Made by a program: the position numbers and the translations under genes
Part shown: positions 1-8,833 of the stretch, one piece after another
Layout: every line of letters starts with the position of its first letter
How positions within the stretch are numbered: the first letter of the stretch is position 1
Assembly: GCA_902800365.1 (NCBI GenBank)
Contig: CADCEF010000018.1
Span: 1 to 55,581 of the forward strand
Source: an uncultured Prevotella sp.
GTDB lineage: Bacteria > Bacteroidota > Bacteroidia > Bacteroidales > Bacteroidaceae
Length of the DNA: 55,581 nucleotides
Reading direction: 5' to 3'
The notes under the pieces: model-generated
Told to the model about the DNA's origin: nothing
The model's input: only the letters and a program-made list of their open reading frames with translations
The model's database searches: none

Positions 1-1
1 C

Positions 2-172
2 GGCACCGTAAAGCAGAAGTATGTTACAGCCATCACTCTGCTTAAGGATGTGGTGTTTGAGGAGACTCACGACAACTCGATGAATGTGGAGAGTGAGAGT
101 CCATCGTCAAATGGCGGCGGTAGTAACCAGCAGCCAACTCCATCTAGCGATGACCCCGGCGAGGGCGATTAA
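2..172 (+). CDS. C-terminal end of an unidentified protein (5' end outside window)
   Basis: An open frame runs in from the window edge and stops with TAA at 170-172, giving about 56 residues. The first half (TAITLLKDVVFEETHDNS) looks like the end of a folded domain. The tail is low-complexity, rich in Ser, Gly, Pro and Asp, and ends DDPGEGD. In Bacteroidales a HU-type DNA-binding protein often precedes an amidase like the one downstream, so that is one possible identity, but no HU signature falls in the visible part. The function is not established. Confidence 0.55.
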   Translation, partial: GTVKQKYVTAITLLKDVVFEETHDNSMNVESESPSSNGGGSNQQPTPSSDDPGEGD

Positions 173-185
173 ACGCCGCTCCCCC

Positions 186-377
186 CTGTCATGTCGACTC
201 TCCTTCCTCTCCCTTGTCATCTCGACCAAGCGTAGCGCGTGGAGAGATCTCATAAATGCGCCTTTGGGCGCAAGCGGCAAGCCGCAGAGATTCCTCGACT
301 ACGCTCGGAATGACAAATGGGGGTGGACGCTCGGAATGACAAATGGGGTTGGACGCTCGAGATGACAGAGGGGGTGG
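186..377. repeat. R2 structured repeat, copy 1
   Basis: This fills most of the gap between the first two genes. The core at 215-314 starts TGTCATCTCGACC and ends with the near-complement CTCGGAATGACA, so it is a long imperfect palindrome. It encloses two small hairpins, GCGCC-ttt-GGGCGC and a GCGGC/GCCGC pair. Further partial arms (TCGGAATGACA, TCGAGATGACA) are stacked on the right side. A second copy lies at 12,930-13,055. The open frame that can be read through it is repeat sequence, not a gene. I see nothing else in 378-473. Confidence 0.8.
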
Positions 378-473
378 ATGACAATTTTGTTAATGATAAA
401 ATTAAGAACGAATGATTAGAGTGAAGTGGACCACGGTTGCTAAGGTCCTTAAACTAACTCTGGCAGTACAGTC

Positions 474-797
474 ATGCGCGTAATTACTTTAATTTTGATT
501 CACTGTTCGGCAGTGAAACCCGACCAGCAGAGTTCGGCCGCTCAGATTGACTCGTGGCACCGAAAAGACCGACATTATAAGTTCGGTATCGGCTACCACT
601 ACGTGATCCGTCGTAACGGAAATATTGAGCCAGGCAGACCAGAATGGATGGTAGGCGCACACTGCTTGAACCACAACAAGTACTCCATAGGAGTATGCTA
701 TGAGGGCGGACTCGACGCCCATCATGACCTGGATCCGATGAAGGATTGTCCCTGCATCGCAAACGTAGCCCGAGAGTACGCCGATCTCCAGCCTTAG
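474..797 (+). CDS. N-acetylmuramoyl-L-alanine amidase (T7-lysozyme type), internally deleted
   Basis: Amidase_2 / PGRP-like enzyme that cleaves the bond between MurNAc and the stem peptide. At 107 residues it is shorter than the roughly 140-165 I expect for Bacteroidales homologues. The N-terminus (LILIHCSA, zinc-ligand His), the GIGYHYVIRRNG strand and SIGVCYEGGLDA are intact. The text then jumps straight to HHDLDPMKDCPC, which in relatives lies about 50 residues further on. The helix between them is missing, yet the three expected zinc ligands (His in IHCSA, His in HHD, Cys in CPC) all remain. Such genes sit beside HU-like genes in Bacteroidales. Activity is doubtful. Confidence 0.8.
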   Translation: MRVITLILIHCSAVKPDQQSSAAQIDSWHRKDRHYKFGIGYHYVIRRNGNIEPGRPEWMVGAHCLNHNKYSIGVCYEGGLDAHHDLDPMKDCPCIANVAREYADLQP

Positions 798-806
798 GGC
801 CCTAAA

Positions 807-843
807 AATAATCCCCGCCGAAGTGGCGGGGATTATTTTTTGT
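807..843. terminator. Bidirectional rho-independent terminator
   Basis: A perfect 13-bp stem (AATAATCCCCGCC with its complement, 807-819 and 825-837) with a 5-nt loop is followed by a T run and preceded by an A run. It lies between the convergent amidase and lipoprotein genes. Confidence 0.9.
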
Positions 844-854
844 TTGAGGGGCGT

Positions 855-1265
855 TTATTCTGCCTCCGATTGATCTATCTGATCATCTACAAATCCGAAA
901 CCTAAGTTAACCACCGTGAGCGTTATAAAGCCCTCGTCCGACAGTTTGGCGCCGGTGGTGTAGGCCGTAATCACTACCTCGCCTACTCCTACAGCCTTTA
1001 CCAGTCCGTTCTGGTCGACGGTAGCAATACTCTCATCACTCGATTTCCAAGCCAGTCCTTGACCGTTTACAAAGAAATCTCTCACAGCCTTCAGCTGCAG
1101 GGTCTGACCAATCTCTATGGTACCCATTTTGTTCTTGATACCCTCACCCTTGATTACAACCTGCTCTACAGCCCAGTTGTCTTCGTTGTCGCAACTGCTC
1201 ATGGCCAGTGGTGCCACCACCAGAGCCACAGCCATCAATATCTTGCTAATTATATTCTTCTTCAT
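855..1265 (-). CDS. Lipoprotein with a Big_2 (bacterial Ig-like group 2) domain
   Basis: 136 residues. The N-terminus is a lipoprotein signal with lipobox AMSSC, so the protein should be lipidated at Cys24 and envelope-anchored. Residues about 35-118 form one Big_2 fold, recognised by SSDESIATVDQNGLVKAVGVGE, here cited by its positions 75-96, and by the closing TAYTTGAKLSDEGFITLTV strand. The tail is acidic (DDQIDQSEAE). It is the last gene of the minus-strand run of secreted proteins and sits 26 bp after the next stop, with an ATTAAAC-repeat leader directly before its ATG. Big_2 domains are adhesion or structural modules; no ligand can be inferred. Confidence 0.8.
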   Translation of the reverse strand: MKKNIISKILMAVALVVAPLAMSSCDNEDNWAVEQVVIKGEGIKNKMGTIEIGQTLQLKAVRDFFVNGQGLAWKSSDESIATVDQNGLVKAVGVGEVVITAYTTGAKLSDEGFITLTVVNLGFGFVDDQIDQSEAE

Positions 1266-1266
1266 A

Positions 1267-1290
1267 ACATTTAATGTTTAATGTTTAATA
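1267..1290 (-). repeat. ATTAAAC heptad leader
   Basis: Three tandem ATTAAAC/ATTAAAT units lie immediately upstream of the ATG of the Big_2 lipoprotein gene. They occupy almost the whole intergenic gap. The A-rich composition suits SD-independent initiation. Confidence 0.6.
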
Positions 1291-1291
1291 A

Positions 1292-3037
1292 TCACTTTGC
1301 TCCTGCTTTTTCCAAGCTGAACACAGCCTTACAAGCCTTAACCTTCGAAGCGTTGCTCTTGATGGTGTGGAACGTGTTGTTCTTCAGAATCAGGAACTTG
1401 CCAGCCTCGTAGTTCTTAGCTTCGATGGTAGGCACCAGACAGTTGCCCTCGTAGCTGTCGGCATCTTCGATAGCGGGCTTGGTACCGCTCTCCTGGTTGC
1501 CAGGGCTGGCCACAATCTCGTAGGTATTGTCCTTCTCGCCGGCTATCAGCACGCCGTTGTTGGCCTTAATGCCGCGGCGACCGTCCTTCAGCTTCAGCTG
1601 CTCCTCTTCCAGAGGTGCGATACGTGGTGTCTCCTGCTCAGCATCCCATGTAGCGATGTAAGCAGTAACGCCAGCAGGCAGCACGCAGTCAACACCGCTC
1701 GAGAACGACCAGTACTTGTTCACTGCTGTGACGTAAGCCGAAATCTTGTTGGCCTCGAAGTTCTCCTTCAGACTGCTGTCTAATGAGTAGTCATCAAGCA
1801 TCGACAGCGGTGTTACCACGTCAAGCAGATTTCCATCAGGTTTCAATGCATCCTCTTCTATCTTCAGAGGCTCATCTGTCTCGGGCAGTATAACCTTTGT
1901 AACTACGGTGTTGTCGTCCTTCTTCTTAAAGGCATCAGCCTTAATCTCTGTAACCTTGTAAACCACGTTGCCGTCGATAATCTCGTTGGGCACAGTTACG
2001 GTAATCTCCGCCGTCTCGGCCCCTGCAGGAATGTTGATGCTCTCAAGCACAATAGGAATAACAGTTACCTGTACCTCCTCCTTAGCGCCAGTTTCTGGGT
2101 TAATAATCTCGCGAGTCTCGGTGGTCACCTTGTCGGCAGCATCTTCGGCCACCTTCATCACCATCGTCACGTCTTCCACTTCCTTCTTCTCGTCGCCGGT
2201 CTCAGTTGCCTCTACGTCAACAGTAGGCTCGGCCTCCTTGATTCTGAATTTAGCAGTTGCGTTTCCGCTGAAGTTGCCGCTACCTGTAACGGTTACTGTG
2301 TAGGTGCCTACATCCTTACCTACGTTGCCGCTCACCGTGTAGCTGCCTGCAGGCACTTCCAGTTCGCCAGCCATAACACTTTTCACCTCAGCTGTAATGT
2401 CGCTGTAGGTGTAAGTATACAGGGTGTCCTTCAGTGTCACCTTTGTCAGTGTAGCAGGGCTGATGGTGAACTTCTTCTCAGCCGTACCAGCGTAGTTAGC
2501 GTTGGTACTTGCTATGGTAACTGTTACCTTGGCATTAGCGCTGGCATTTACGTTGTCCGCGTAGCTCACGCTGTAGGCCGAAGCAGCGATGGTTGTTGTT
2601 CCGTCCTTCACGGTTACTGTAGGTTCCTTTGCTGTGCCGTCGAATGTGGCCGAGCCTATTGTAATCCAGCTGGCCTGTATCAGTTTCTTATATGTGGCCG
2701 AAATCTCCACGTTGGCGCGCTCCATCACGAAGGTCCACTTGTTCTCGCCAGCGGCAGTCAGTGTCACTTTGTTCAGCATGTCTAAGCCACGAGTCATGGC
2801 TCGTGCGTTAGCCTGTGCGGCATACCACTGTCCGGTAACCTCGTTTACCACATATCCCTCGCTTGGAGTTATCGTAACAAATACAGTCTGTCCTTCAATA
2901 GCAGTCTCAATGGCTGTGCCTTCTTCGTTAGTAAAGGCTATTGTGCCATGTTCTGAGGTACCTACATTCAGGCTGTAGGCGCTCGCGGTCATGGCTACCA
3001 TGACCATTGCGAGCAGTGAATATATCTTCTTTTTCAT
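1292..3037 (-). CDS. Secreted MBG/Ig-like repeat protein with a BspA-like segment
   Basis: The ATG at 3037 gives 581 residues starting MKKKIYSLLAMVMVAM, a typical Sec signal. I reject the upstream TTG because it lies in the heptad leader. Residues about 20-115 resemble an InlB-B-type repeat (GTIAFTNEEGTAIE). About 120-270 hold two MBG-type Ig modules (ATFDGTAKEPTVTVKDG, NYAGTAEKKFTISPA). About 280-400 has a BspA-like leucine-rich half-repeat (VTEIKADAFKKKDD). It stops at FSLEKAGAK, where relatives usually continue into a DLNGRK-type tail, so the C-terminus may be shortened. Probably surface-exposed or exported; the role is unknown. Confidence 0.7.
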   Translation of the reverse strand: MKKKIYSLLAMVMVAMTASAYSLNVGTSEHGTIAFTNEEGTAIETAIEGQTVFVTITPSEGYVVNEVTGQWYAAQANARAMTRGLDMLNKVTLTAAGENKWTFVMERANVEISATYKKLIQASWITIGSATFDGTAKEPTVTVKDGTTTIAASAYSVSYADNVNASANAKVTVTIASTNANYAGTAEKKFTISPATLTKVTLKDTLYTYTYSDITAEVKSVMAGELEVPAGSYTVSGNVGKDVGTYTVTVTGSGNFSGNATAKFRIKEAEPTVDVEATETGDEKKEVEDVTMVMKVAEDAADKVTTETREIINPETGAKEEVQVTVIPIVLESINIPAGAETAEITVTVPNEIIDGNVVYKVTEIKADAFKKKDDNTVVTKVILPETDEPLKIEEDALKPDGNLLDVVTPLSMLDDYSLDSSLKENFEANKISAYVTAVNKYWSFSSGVDCVLPAGVTAYIATWDAEQETPRIAPLEEEQLKLKDGRRGIKANNGVLIAGEKDNTYEIVASPGNQESGTKPAIEDADSYEGNCLVPTIEAKNYEAGKFLILKNNTFHTIKSNASKVKACKAVFSLEKAGAK

Positions 3038-3039
3038 AT

Positions 3040-3077
3040 CAAACAATGTTTAATGTTTAATGTTTAATATTTAATGT
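3040..3077 (-). repeat. ATTAAAC heptad leader
   Basis: About five tandem ATTAAA(C/T) units fill the gap between the stop of the 744-residue gene and the ATG at 3037. It is the same motif as the other heptad leaders in the window. Confidence 0.6.
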
Positions 3078-5291
3078 TTAATGTACAACGACTTTTCGTC
3101 CGTTCTTGATGTAAACGCCCTTCTTATTAGGCTTGCCTTGCAGCTTGCGGCCATTCAGGTCATAATAGCCAGATTGTGCATCGTCAATTTGTTCAATGCT
3201 ATCGATTCCAGTGGTGTCGCCACCGCCTACGATGCTGCGTGTCATAGCACGTGCAGCGGCAGGCTGATCGCCTATCTGCAGCCAGCACTTGTTGGCGCCT
3301 ATCTCTATAGCGTACTTAACCCATACAAAGGCCTTACCGTTCAGTGCGTAGTAGTCGGTTACTGCTGAGCTTGCAGGTATCTCACCCTCAGTCAGCGAGC
3401 CCTTGAACTCCTTAGCCACTGTCACCTCGTCGGCATTCTCAGTGGTAGGTATCAGCAAGAATGTCTTGCTCTCCTCGCTCTTGTTGTAAACCAGCAGCGG
3501 AGTCTCCTTAGGAGCCACCTTAATCTTATCGCTCAGCACAGCCTCGGTTTCGGTAACACTTGCTATTGTGTAGAGCTCAGCATCAGCATCCTCAGTAGTT
3601 AGAGCCTCGGCTGAGTAGTACGATGCATACTCGCCTGCTGCAACGGTAATCTCATAACCCATGTAGAGTTCAATAGGATCAGTATAGATTGTGCCGTCGT
3701 AGTTCAGCATACCGGCTATAACCACGCGATAGGTACCAATGTTCAGTTCGGTAGCATCAACCCAGTTTTCTCCGTCAAGCTTTTGCATGCCCTTGATGTA
3801 GAAGTCTCCGCTTGTTCCGGTTGCCTCGCCCAAGAACATATTCTTGTCTGTCTCGCCAATCTTATCGGTAAGTATTGGTATGAGTTCGAATGGATCCACG
3901 GCGTCGTACTTGCCGTCCTTCTTCTCGATACGTACACGCTCGGCAATCTGTATCGTTACCTTCTGTGTAATATCACGCTTTATGGTGTATGCCATAGTAG
4001 CTGCTGAGTCAGGCATTGTAAACGAGCTAACGCCATCAGCTGTTGTAATAGTCACCTTGTTATCACCGCTTGTAACGGTCACATCGCTCATCACGTAGGC
4101 GGTGTTGGCTGCTAAGCTAACTTTTGCACCCATCTCTATGCCTGCCAGCTTGCCTTCGGCTATGGCTGCACTCTTGTCAGTGCCGTCCACCTTAATTGTG
4201 GCAGCTCCGCTCTCAATGGTGTAGTTGCTTGCACTTAGAGTAAGGTCAGACTTTACATAGAGTTCAAACGTGTTCGATGTTGATGTTCCTTCGTATGCGC
4301 TGCCCTCCTTAGCCGTGGCTACTATTACGAAGCTGCCTGGGGCCATGGTGGCTTGAGTTATTGGGTCGCCTGTTGGCTTACCTTCGGCGCTTAGGGCGTA
4401 TATCTTCAGGCCACAAACAGCGTCGTTACCATAGAATACCAGGTCTTTATGCTCTATAGAGTCGCGCACTTTCACCTTTGCCATCAGCTCCGCGTCGGTC
4501 ATGTCGGCCAGTTTCCACTTGCCATCTGCCTTCTCCACACGTACGCGATAGCCGTCCTTACCGTCGCCAATAGTCACTGGCATGTCAACGGTCATGTCGC
4601 GTACCAACTCGTACTCGGCGGTGGCGTCGAAGGCGGGCATGTTGAACCAAGCCTCGGTAAAGGTGGTCTCGCCCTCAGCCTTGTTGGTGGTTACCTCGAT
4701 GGTAGCGGGAACCGCCTTCATTTTATTGTAGAGCGTCTGGTCACCACTGGTGTATTTAAACCATTCATTAGAACTCTTATAATACAATGTTGCACCATCG
4801 ATGGTGGGAAAGCGGGAAAAGGCATTACCTGCGGCACCGTCAGGCTGGTTATTGCCAGCTTTTTCATCCGTACCGCCTATACCACCTAGCCCACCTTCAG
4901 CATAGATTTCACCATTGTCAATAACTATTTTGGCATTGCCATTAAGGATGATGGCTGGGTTACCATCTCCACCTGCTGTAGCCTCGACGATACGATTACC
5001 TTCTTCGTAATAGGCATCTATTCCCCAATTTCCACTTTTTCCATATACAGAGAGCCTTCCGCCGCCAGTGAGGGTGAGTGTGACACCGTCCTCGATGGTG
5101 AGGCCACTATTGACTGTCACTATGACACCTTCGTTGATGTTCAGCGTCATACTGCTCGTGACATTGACACTGTTGAATTCTGTAGTAGACGTGTAGGGGT
5201 CTGACGAGAACGCACCCTGCGCCCATGCGCCCGATGCTGCGGTCAGTAGCAGCACGAGCAGTGATAATATTTTCGTTCTCATATTGTTCAT
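3078..5291 (-). CDS. Large secreted protein with beta-solenoid-like and Ig-like regions and a DLNGRK-type C-terminal tail
   Basis: The start at 5291 gives MNNMRTKILSLLVLLLTA and aligns with the paralogue at 6746; an in-frame ATG 21 nt upstream is less likely. The signal peptide ends GAWAQ. Residues about 35-140 are Gly-rich parallel-beta repeats (TLTLTGGGRLSVYGKSG). The middle alternates Ig-like modules containing VDMPVTIGDG and KVTIQIAERV. The C-terminus is YYDLNGRKLQGKPNKKG followed by VYIKNGRKVVVH, a tail common on exported Prevotella proteins and similar to type IX secretion signals. It belongs to the minus-strand run of related secreted proteins. No enzymatic motif was seen. Confidence 0.7.
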   Translation of the reverse strand: MNNMRTKILSLLVLLLTAASGAWAQGAFSSDPYTSTTEFNSVNVTSSMTLNINEGVIVTVNSGLTIEDGVTLTLTGGGRLSVYGKSGNWGIDAYYEEGNRIVEATAGGDGNPAIILNGNAKIVIDNGEIYAEGGLGGIGGTDEKAGNNQPDGAAGNAFSRFPTIDGATLYYKSSNEWFKYTSGDQTLYNKMKAVPATIEVTTNKAEGETTFTEAWFNMPAFDATAEYELVRDMTVDMPVTIGDGKDGYRVRVEKADGKWKLADMTDAELMAKVKVRDSIEHKDLVFYGNDAVCGLKIYALSAEGKPTGDPITQATMAPGSFVIVATAKEGSAYEGTSTSNTFELYVKSDLTLSASNYTIESGAATIKVDGTDKSAAIAEGKLAGIEMGAKVSLAANTAYVMSDVTVTSGDNKVTITTADGVSSFTMPDSAATMAYTIKRDITQKVTIQIAERVRIEKKDGKYDAVDPFELIPILTDKIGETDKNMFLGEATGTSGDFYIKGMQKLDGENWVDATELNIGTYRVVIAGMLNYDGTIYTDPIELYMGYEITVAAGEYASYYSAEALTTEDADAELYTIASVTETEAVLSDKIKVAPKETPLLVYNKSEESKTFLLIPTTENADEVTVAKEFKGSLTEGEIPASSAVTDYYALNGKAFVWVKYAIEIGANKCWLQIGDQPAAARAMTRSIVGGGDTTGIDSIEQIDDAQSGYYDLNGRKLQGKPNKKGVYIKNGRKVVVH

Positions 5292-5339
5292 TGTTTTATG
5301 TTGTTTATACATTTATATATATATACATTCGCGAGGGGG

Positions 5340-6746
5340 TTACTCCTTCACCATTATATCCTTTGATTTATTTGCACCGCCGCCATCTTTTGCAGTGGCC
5401 TCAATCGTGATAGAACCCGAATTGGCTCCGGCTTGAATCGTAACGGTTTTGGTATCATCGCTAACGGTTTTTATGGTGGTACCAGCAGGAGCACCGGAAT
5501 TAATCTTCCATTCGAACGTCTGGTTGGTGGCATTGGCGGGCAGGATGTCTATAATCGAACATGTAAATGTATCACTGGAAGACACAGTATTTTTTGAACT
5601 TTGTATACTGAAGCTTTCGATTTTGACGTCCGCAGCTCCCTTCTTCACCTCCACCTTGCGGAACTTGTAGCCTTCGTTGGCCTTTAGCTTTACCTCGCTG
5701 TTCATCTTTATATCAGTCTTGCCCTCGGTTGTAGGAGTCTTGGTCTCGGTGCCTGCAGTCACGGTAATGTTCTTAACCGGAGCTGGATCGAGGGTGAGGG
5801 TAAACTGGTTAGCCTTTAGCTTAACGGTGAGAGGTGTAGCGCATATCTCACTGTCGTTGAAGGTGTTATCTTCTGTAGGAGTCACGCCCTCTGCAGCGTC
5901 GATACCTGCGATATAGTACCATACATATACGGTCTGATCCTCAGCAAAGCTGCCTGTGAGTGCTGCGCCTGTAGGCACTGTTGCGCTGAAGCCTGTGGTT
6001 GATGTTGGCTTCTTGTTCTCGGTAGTCACAAGGTACATCAGCGTGCCCTGAGCATTCTCGGTACTACCAACCTTAGCCACTGTACCAGCCTTGACGATAG
6101 CATCGGTGCTCTCGGCAAAGATGCCCTCAATGGCTGTCGGCAGCTGATCCACATTCTCGACTTTGGCCCACTGAGCCACAGGAGCATAGATGGGAGCTAT
6201 CTCCACGTCGAAGGCGGGCATCACGAATGTGCCGGTCTTGGTCTTTGCGTCCCAAGTAACTTCGATGCTTTCTTCCACAGCCTCGGCAAAGAAGTAGGGT
6301 ATGAAAGTATTTCCGATAAACTCAAAAGTCAACGTAGCTGCTTTGCCATTATATACATAGGTTACGTTCTTAGCAAAACTGCCGGTACTTTCGCCGCAGG
6401 TAGCACGGTTATTGACCGTTGTGAAAGCTTCACCGTCCTTCTTGACGACAATTTCATTTTGGCTATATTGGCAGGCACCGATGGTGAATTTCACAGGTCC
6501 GTCAACAGGCACTGTAATCGTACCGCCTTTTACACCATGTTGACTGCCATTATAGGTTGTTCCATCCACTAAAACACCATTTGGCAGTTCGCCATTCGCG
6601 GGGAGGATCACCATATATGGGTTTTCGCGGAACTCAATTTTGAAGTCCACAAACGTGCGTCCTTCCAGGCCTCCGGCCCACGCGCCCGTGACTGCCGTCA
6701 GTAGCAGCACGAGCAGTGATATTATCTTATTTCTCATATTGTTCAT
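5340..6746 (-). CDS. Secreted Ig-like/InlB-B-like repeat protein, paralogue of its neighbours
   Basis: 468 residues with the signal peptide MNNMRNKIISLLVLLLTAVT ending GAWAGG. The DNA of this signal is nearly identical to that of the 744-residue neighbour. The body is beta-rich: TWDAKTKTGTFVMPAFDVEI resembles the MPAFD modules of its paralogues, and a stretch with KANEGYKFRKVEVKKGA is like InlB-B repeats. The last 80 residues form an Ig-like unit ending AKDGGGANKSKDIMVKE. It lacks the DLNGRK-type tail. Likely exported and structural or adhesive; substrate unknown. Confidence 0.65.
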   Translation of the reverse strand: MNNMRNKIISLLVLLLTAVTGAWAGGLEGRTFVDFKIEFRENPYMVILPANGELPNGVLVDGTTYNGSQHGVKGGTITVPVDGPVKFTIGACQYSQNEIVVKKDGEAFTTVNNRATCGESTGSFAKNVTYVYNGKAATLTFEFIGNTFIPYFFAEAVEESIEVTWDAKTKTGTFVMPAFDVEIAPIYAPVAQWAKVENVDQLPTAIEGIFAESTDAIVKAGTVAKVGSTENAQGTLMYLVTTENKKPTSTTGFSATVPTGAALTGSFAEDQTVYVWYYIAGIDAAEGVTPTEDNTFNDSEICATPLTVKLKANQFTLTLDPAPVKNITVTAGTETKTPTTEGKTDIKMNSEVKLKANEGYKFRKVEVKKGAADVKIESFSIQSSKNTVSSSDTFTCSIIDILPANATNQTFEWKINSGAPAGTTIKTVSDDTKTVTIQAGANSGSITIEATAKDGGGANKSKDIMVKE

Positions 6747-6778
6747 ATCTTTATGTTGTTTATACCTATTATATATTT

Positions 6779-8776
6779 TTAATAGCCTGCTCTTACGTAT
6801 TTTGCTTCAGTATCTTTTGTTTCGCTCCAGGTGCTTTTGTCCGAGCTGTACTCAATCTTGCCAGAGAAGCCTGCTCCCTTGGTGAGGGTGACATCGCTGC
6901 TTAAAGCTTTATCATCAGCATTCTCAGCCCACAGCTTGCCGCCATAGACGGTGACGGGTGAAACATTAACAGCAATTCCATAGCAACCTGCTCCCTTACC
7001 TACGGCCTTGACATCGCCTCCGTAGATGTTCATTGAGCCATCGCTAGCCAGACTAATTCCGGAACCTAAAGTGCCGGTGCTTTCGGCATCAACCGACCCG
7101 CCATATACGTTAAATGTAACTATACTTAAGAAGCCGCAACCAATATATTTACTTGAAGTCGCTTTTACCTTGCAGCTGTGAACTTCCAATGTGGTTATGC
7201 TCATAATGGCATTTTCATCTGAGCAATTAACAACCAATTGGCCTGTCTGATTGGCTTGGCCATAAATGCTGAGATTGTATTTGCTTGTGCCGCCATAAAT
7301 ATAGTTGTTGACAGTCAACTTGGCGCCGTCCTTGATAATCAGGTCGACATTACCATTTAATGTAATTTTTCCATTGATTTCGACATTCCCCTCCACCACA
7401 TAGGTGCCTGCAGCCCAAGTGACACCCGCGTCAGCATTCTGCACCGTGGTAGCCCCTGCCGGAATCTCCGTTGCCACCAGTTTCTTCTGGTCGGCATCCC
7501 ACTTCAGATAGGCTTTTGACAGGTCAACCTTCGCAACGTTCACGCCGAGCACTTTCTTGGTGCCGGTGTACTTGACGTCAACCTTGGTGTCTTTCTTCAC
7601 TTCGGTGTTAGGTGTGGCAGTCCACTCGTTGAGGTTGGTACCCTCTACGAAGGTGACGTTGTAAAGAATCTCAGCGAACACGGCCTTATAGGTCATGTCA
7701 GCCATGCCAGACTCGATGGTGACTTCGCGAACGGGGTTGGTGTTGGTCTGGTCATCCTCCCAGTACAGGAACTTGTAGCCCTCGGCAGGTGTAGCCTTCA
7801 GCGTCACGGTGGCAGTCTTGGCCACGGTGAATGTGCCGTCGCCGTTGATAGTCACGCCGTCGGGAGTGGCACCCTTGAAGAATGTAATCTTGCTGACCTT
7901 GGTGGAGCAGCTCTGGAGCGTGAGGCTCTTGGTGGCTTCGCCTTCCCATACGGCGCTCTTGCCCTCGAAGGTCCAATTGTCATTAGGTATTATGTTAGGG
8001 TTATATTGAGAATAATCCTTAATCATCGTGAATTCGATGCGGCTGAAGGGGTCGCCTGTGGTGCTGAAGGTAACGGTAGAATTATCGTAAGGCTGCTTAA
8101 CGAAGAAGCTAAGACTATGCAAATAGTCACCTTCGTCAGTGAACTCTTGGATAGATGCATTCTGGGTGCTGGTCATAGTGATGTCATCTACGGTATATTC
8201 CTTGGTATCCGACGTCCAGCCCTTCCATGTGTCAGTCGTCCATTCCACTTTGCTTTCGCCGGCAACCTCTGCGGTACCCATTGTCTTGTCGTTGACAGCC
8301 ATCGTCACCTTGGTGGGCTCGTACTCCACCTGCAGCTCGATGTCGTTGGCGGGCATGTTGGTGAGTGTCCATACCTTCTTGTCGGCGTCGGGGGTCAGCG
8401 ACCACTCGGTGAGCTCGGTGGTGATGAAAATCCTTTGGCCATCAAGGCAAGAATAAAAAATTTTGCGTGAGCTATAAGTAGATTCAGACCCTCCTTGTCC
8501 TTTATCCCAATTAACAGATTCACAAAGGGTATAAATCAGTCTGACAATTCCTTCTTGGGGTGCACCTGTCCATGTCTTGGCAGCGTCCTTGGTGACTTCC
8601 ATGAATCCCAGCTTGGCCAGGTCGTCTGCCGTAACTGGTGAGTTATCGGTACTCCATGATGCGGGCAACATGTCGGCGGTTATCTCTTTCACACCGAACG
8701 CAGTTTGCGCCCAGGCGCCCGTGACTGCCGTCAGTAGCAGTGCGAGCGTCATAAAATATTTCTTTATGTTTTGCAT
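6779..8776 (-). CDS. Secreted protein with an InlB-B-type repeat and parallel beta-helix-like region
   Basis: 665 residues, signal peptide MQNIKKYFMTLALLLTAVTG then AWAQ. Residues about 320-375 are a clear divergent InlB B-repeat (ATPAEGYKFLYWEDDQTNTN with a MTYKAVF ending). From about 470 onward the sequence becomes short Gly/Asn turns typical of a right-handed beta-helix (GNVDLIIKDGAKLTVNN, SMNIYGGDVKAVGKGAG, VTVYGGKLWAENADD). This last region is homologous to the C-terminal part of the 325-residue neighbour. No catalytic motif is visible. Lies in the run of paralogues read from the promoter near 9,914. Confidence 0.7.
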   Translation of the reverse strand: MQNIKKYFMTLALLLTAVTGAWAQTAFGVKEITADMLPASWSTDNSPVTADDLAKLGFMEVTKDAAKTWTGAPQEGIVRLIYTLCESVNWDKGQGGSESTYSSRKIFYSCLDGQRIFITTELTEWSLTPDADKKVWTLTNMPANDIELQVEYEPTKVTMAVNDKTMGTAEVAGESKVEWTTDTWKGWTSDTKEYTVDDITMTSTQNASIQEFTDEGDYLHSLSFFVKQPYDNSTVTFSTTGDPFSRIEFTMIKDYSQYNPNIIPNDNWTFEGKSAVWEGEATKSLTLQSCSTKVSKITFFKGATPDGVTINGDGTFTVAKTATVTLKATPAEGYKFLYWEDDQTNTNPVREVTIESGMADMTYKAVFAEILYNVTFVEGTNLNEWTATPNTEVKKDTKVDVKYTGTKKVLGVNVAKVDLSKAYLKWDADQKKLVATEIPAGATTVQNADAGVTWAAGTYVVEGNVEINGKITLNGNVDLIIKDGAKLTVNNYIYGGTSKYNLSIYGQANQTGQLVVNCSDENAIMSITTLEVHSCKVKATSSKYIGCGFLSIVTFNVYGGSVDAESTGTLGSGISLASDGSMNIYGGDVKAVGKGAGCYGIAVNVSPVTVYGGKLWAENADDKALSSDVTLTKGAGFSGKIEYSSDKSTWSETKDTEAKYVRAGY

Positions 8777-8833
8777 AATTGTATTCTTTTTTTCGTTTAT
8801 ACCTTTATATTATATATGCACAAGCGACGATGA

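Noticed and set aside
84-365. An open frame of 93 residues at the left end
   Set aside because: It is a reading of the R2 repeat, in a different frame from the gene that ends at 172.
430-460. GGTTGCTAAGGTCCTTAA just before the amidase resembles scrambled parts of the palindromic arms
   Set aside because: Only short matches in the wrong order; chance cannot be excluded.
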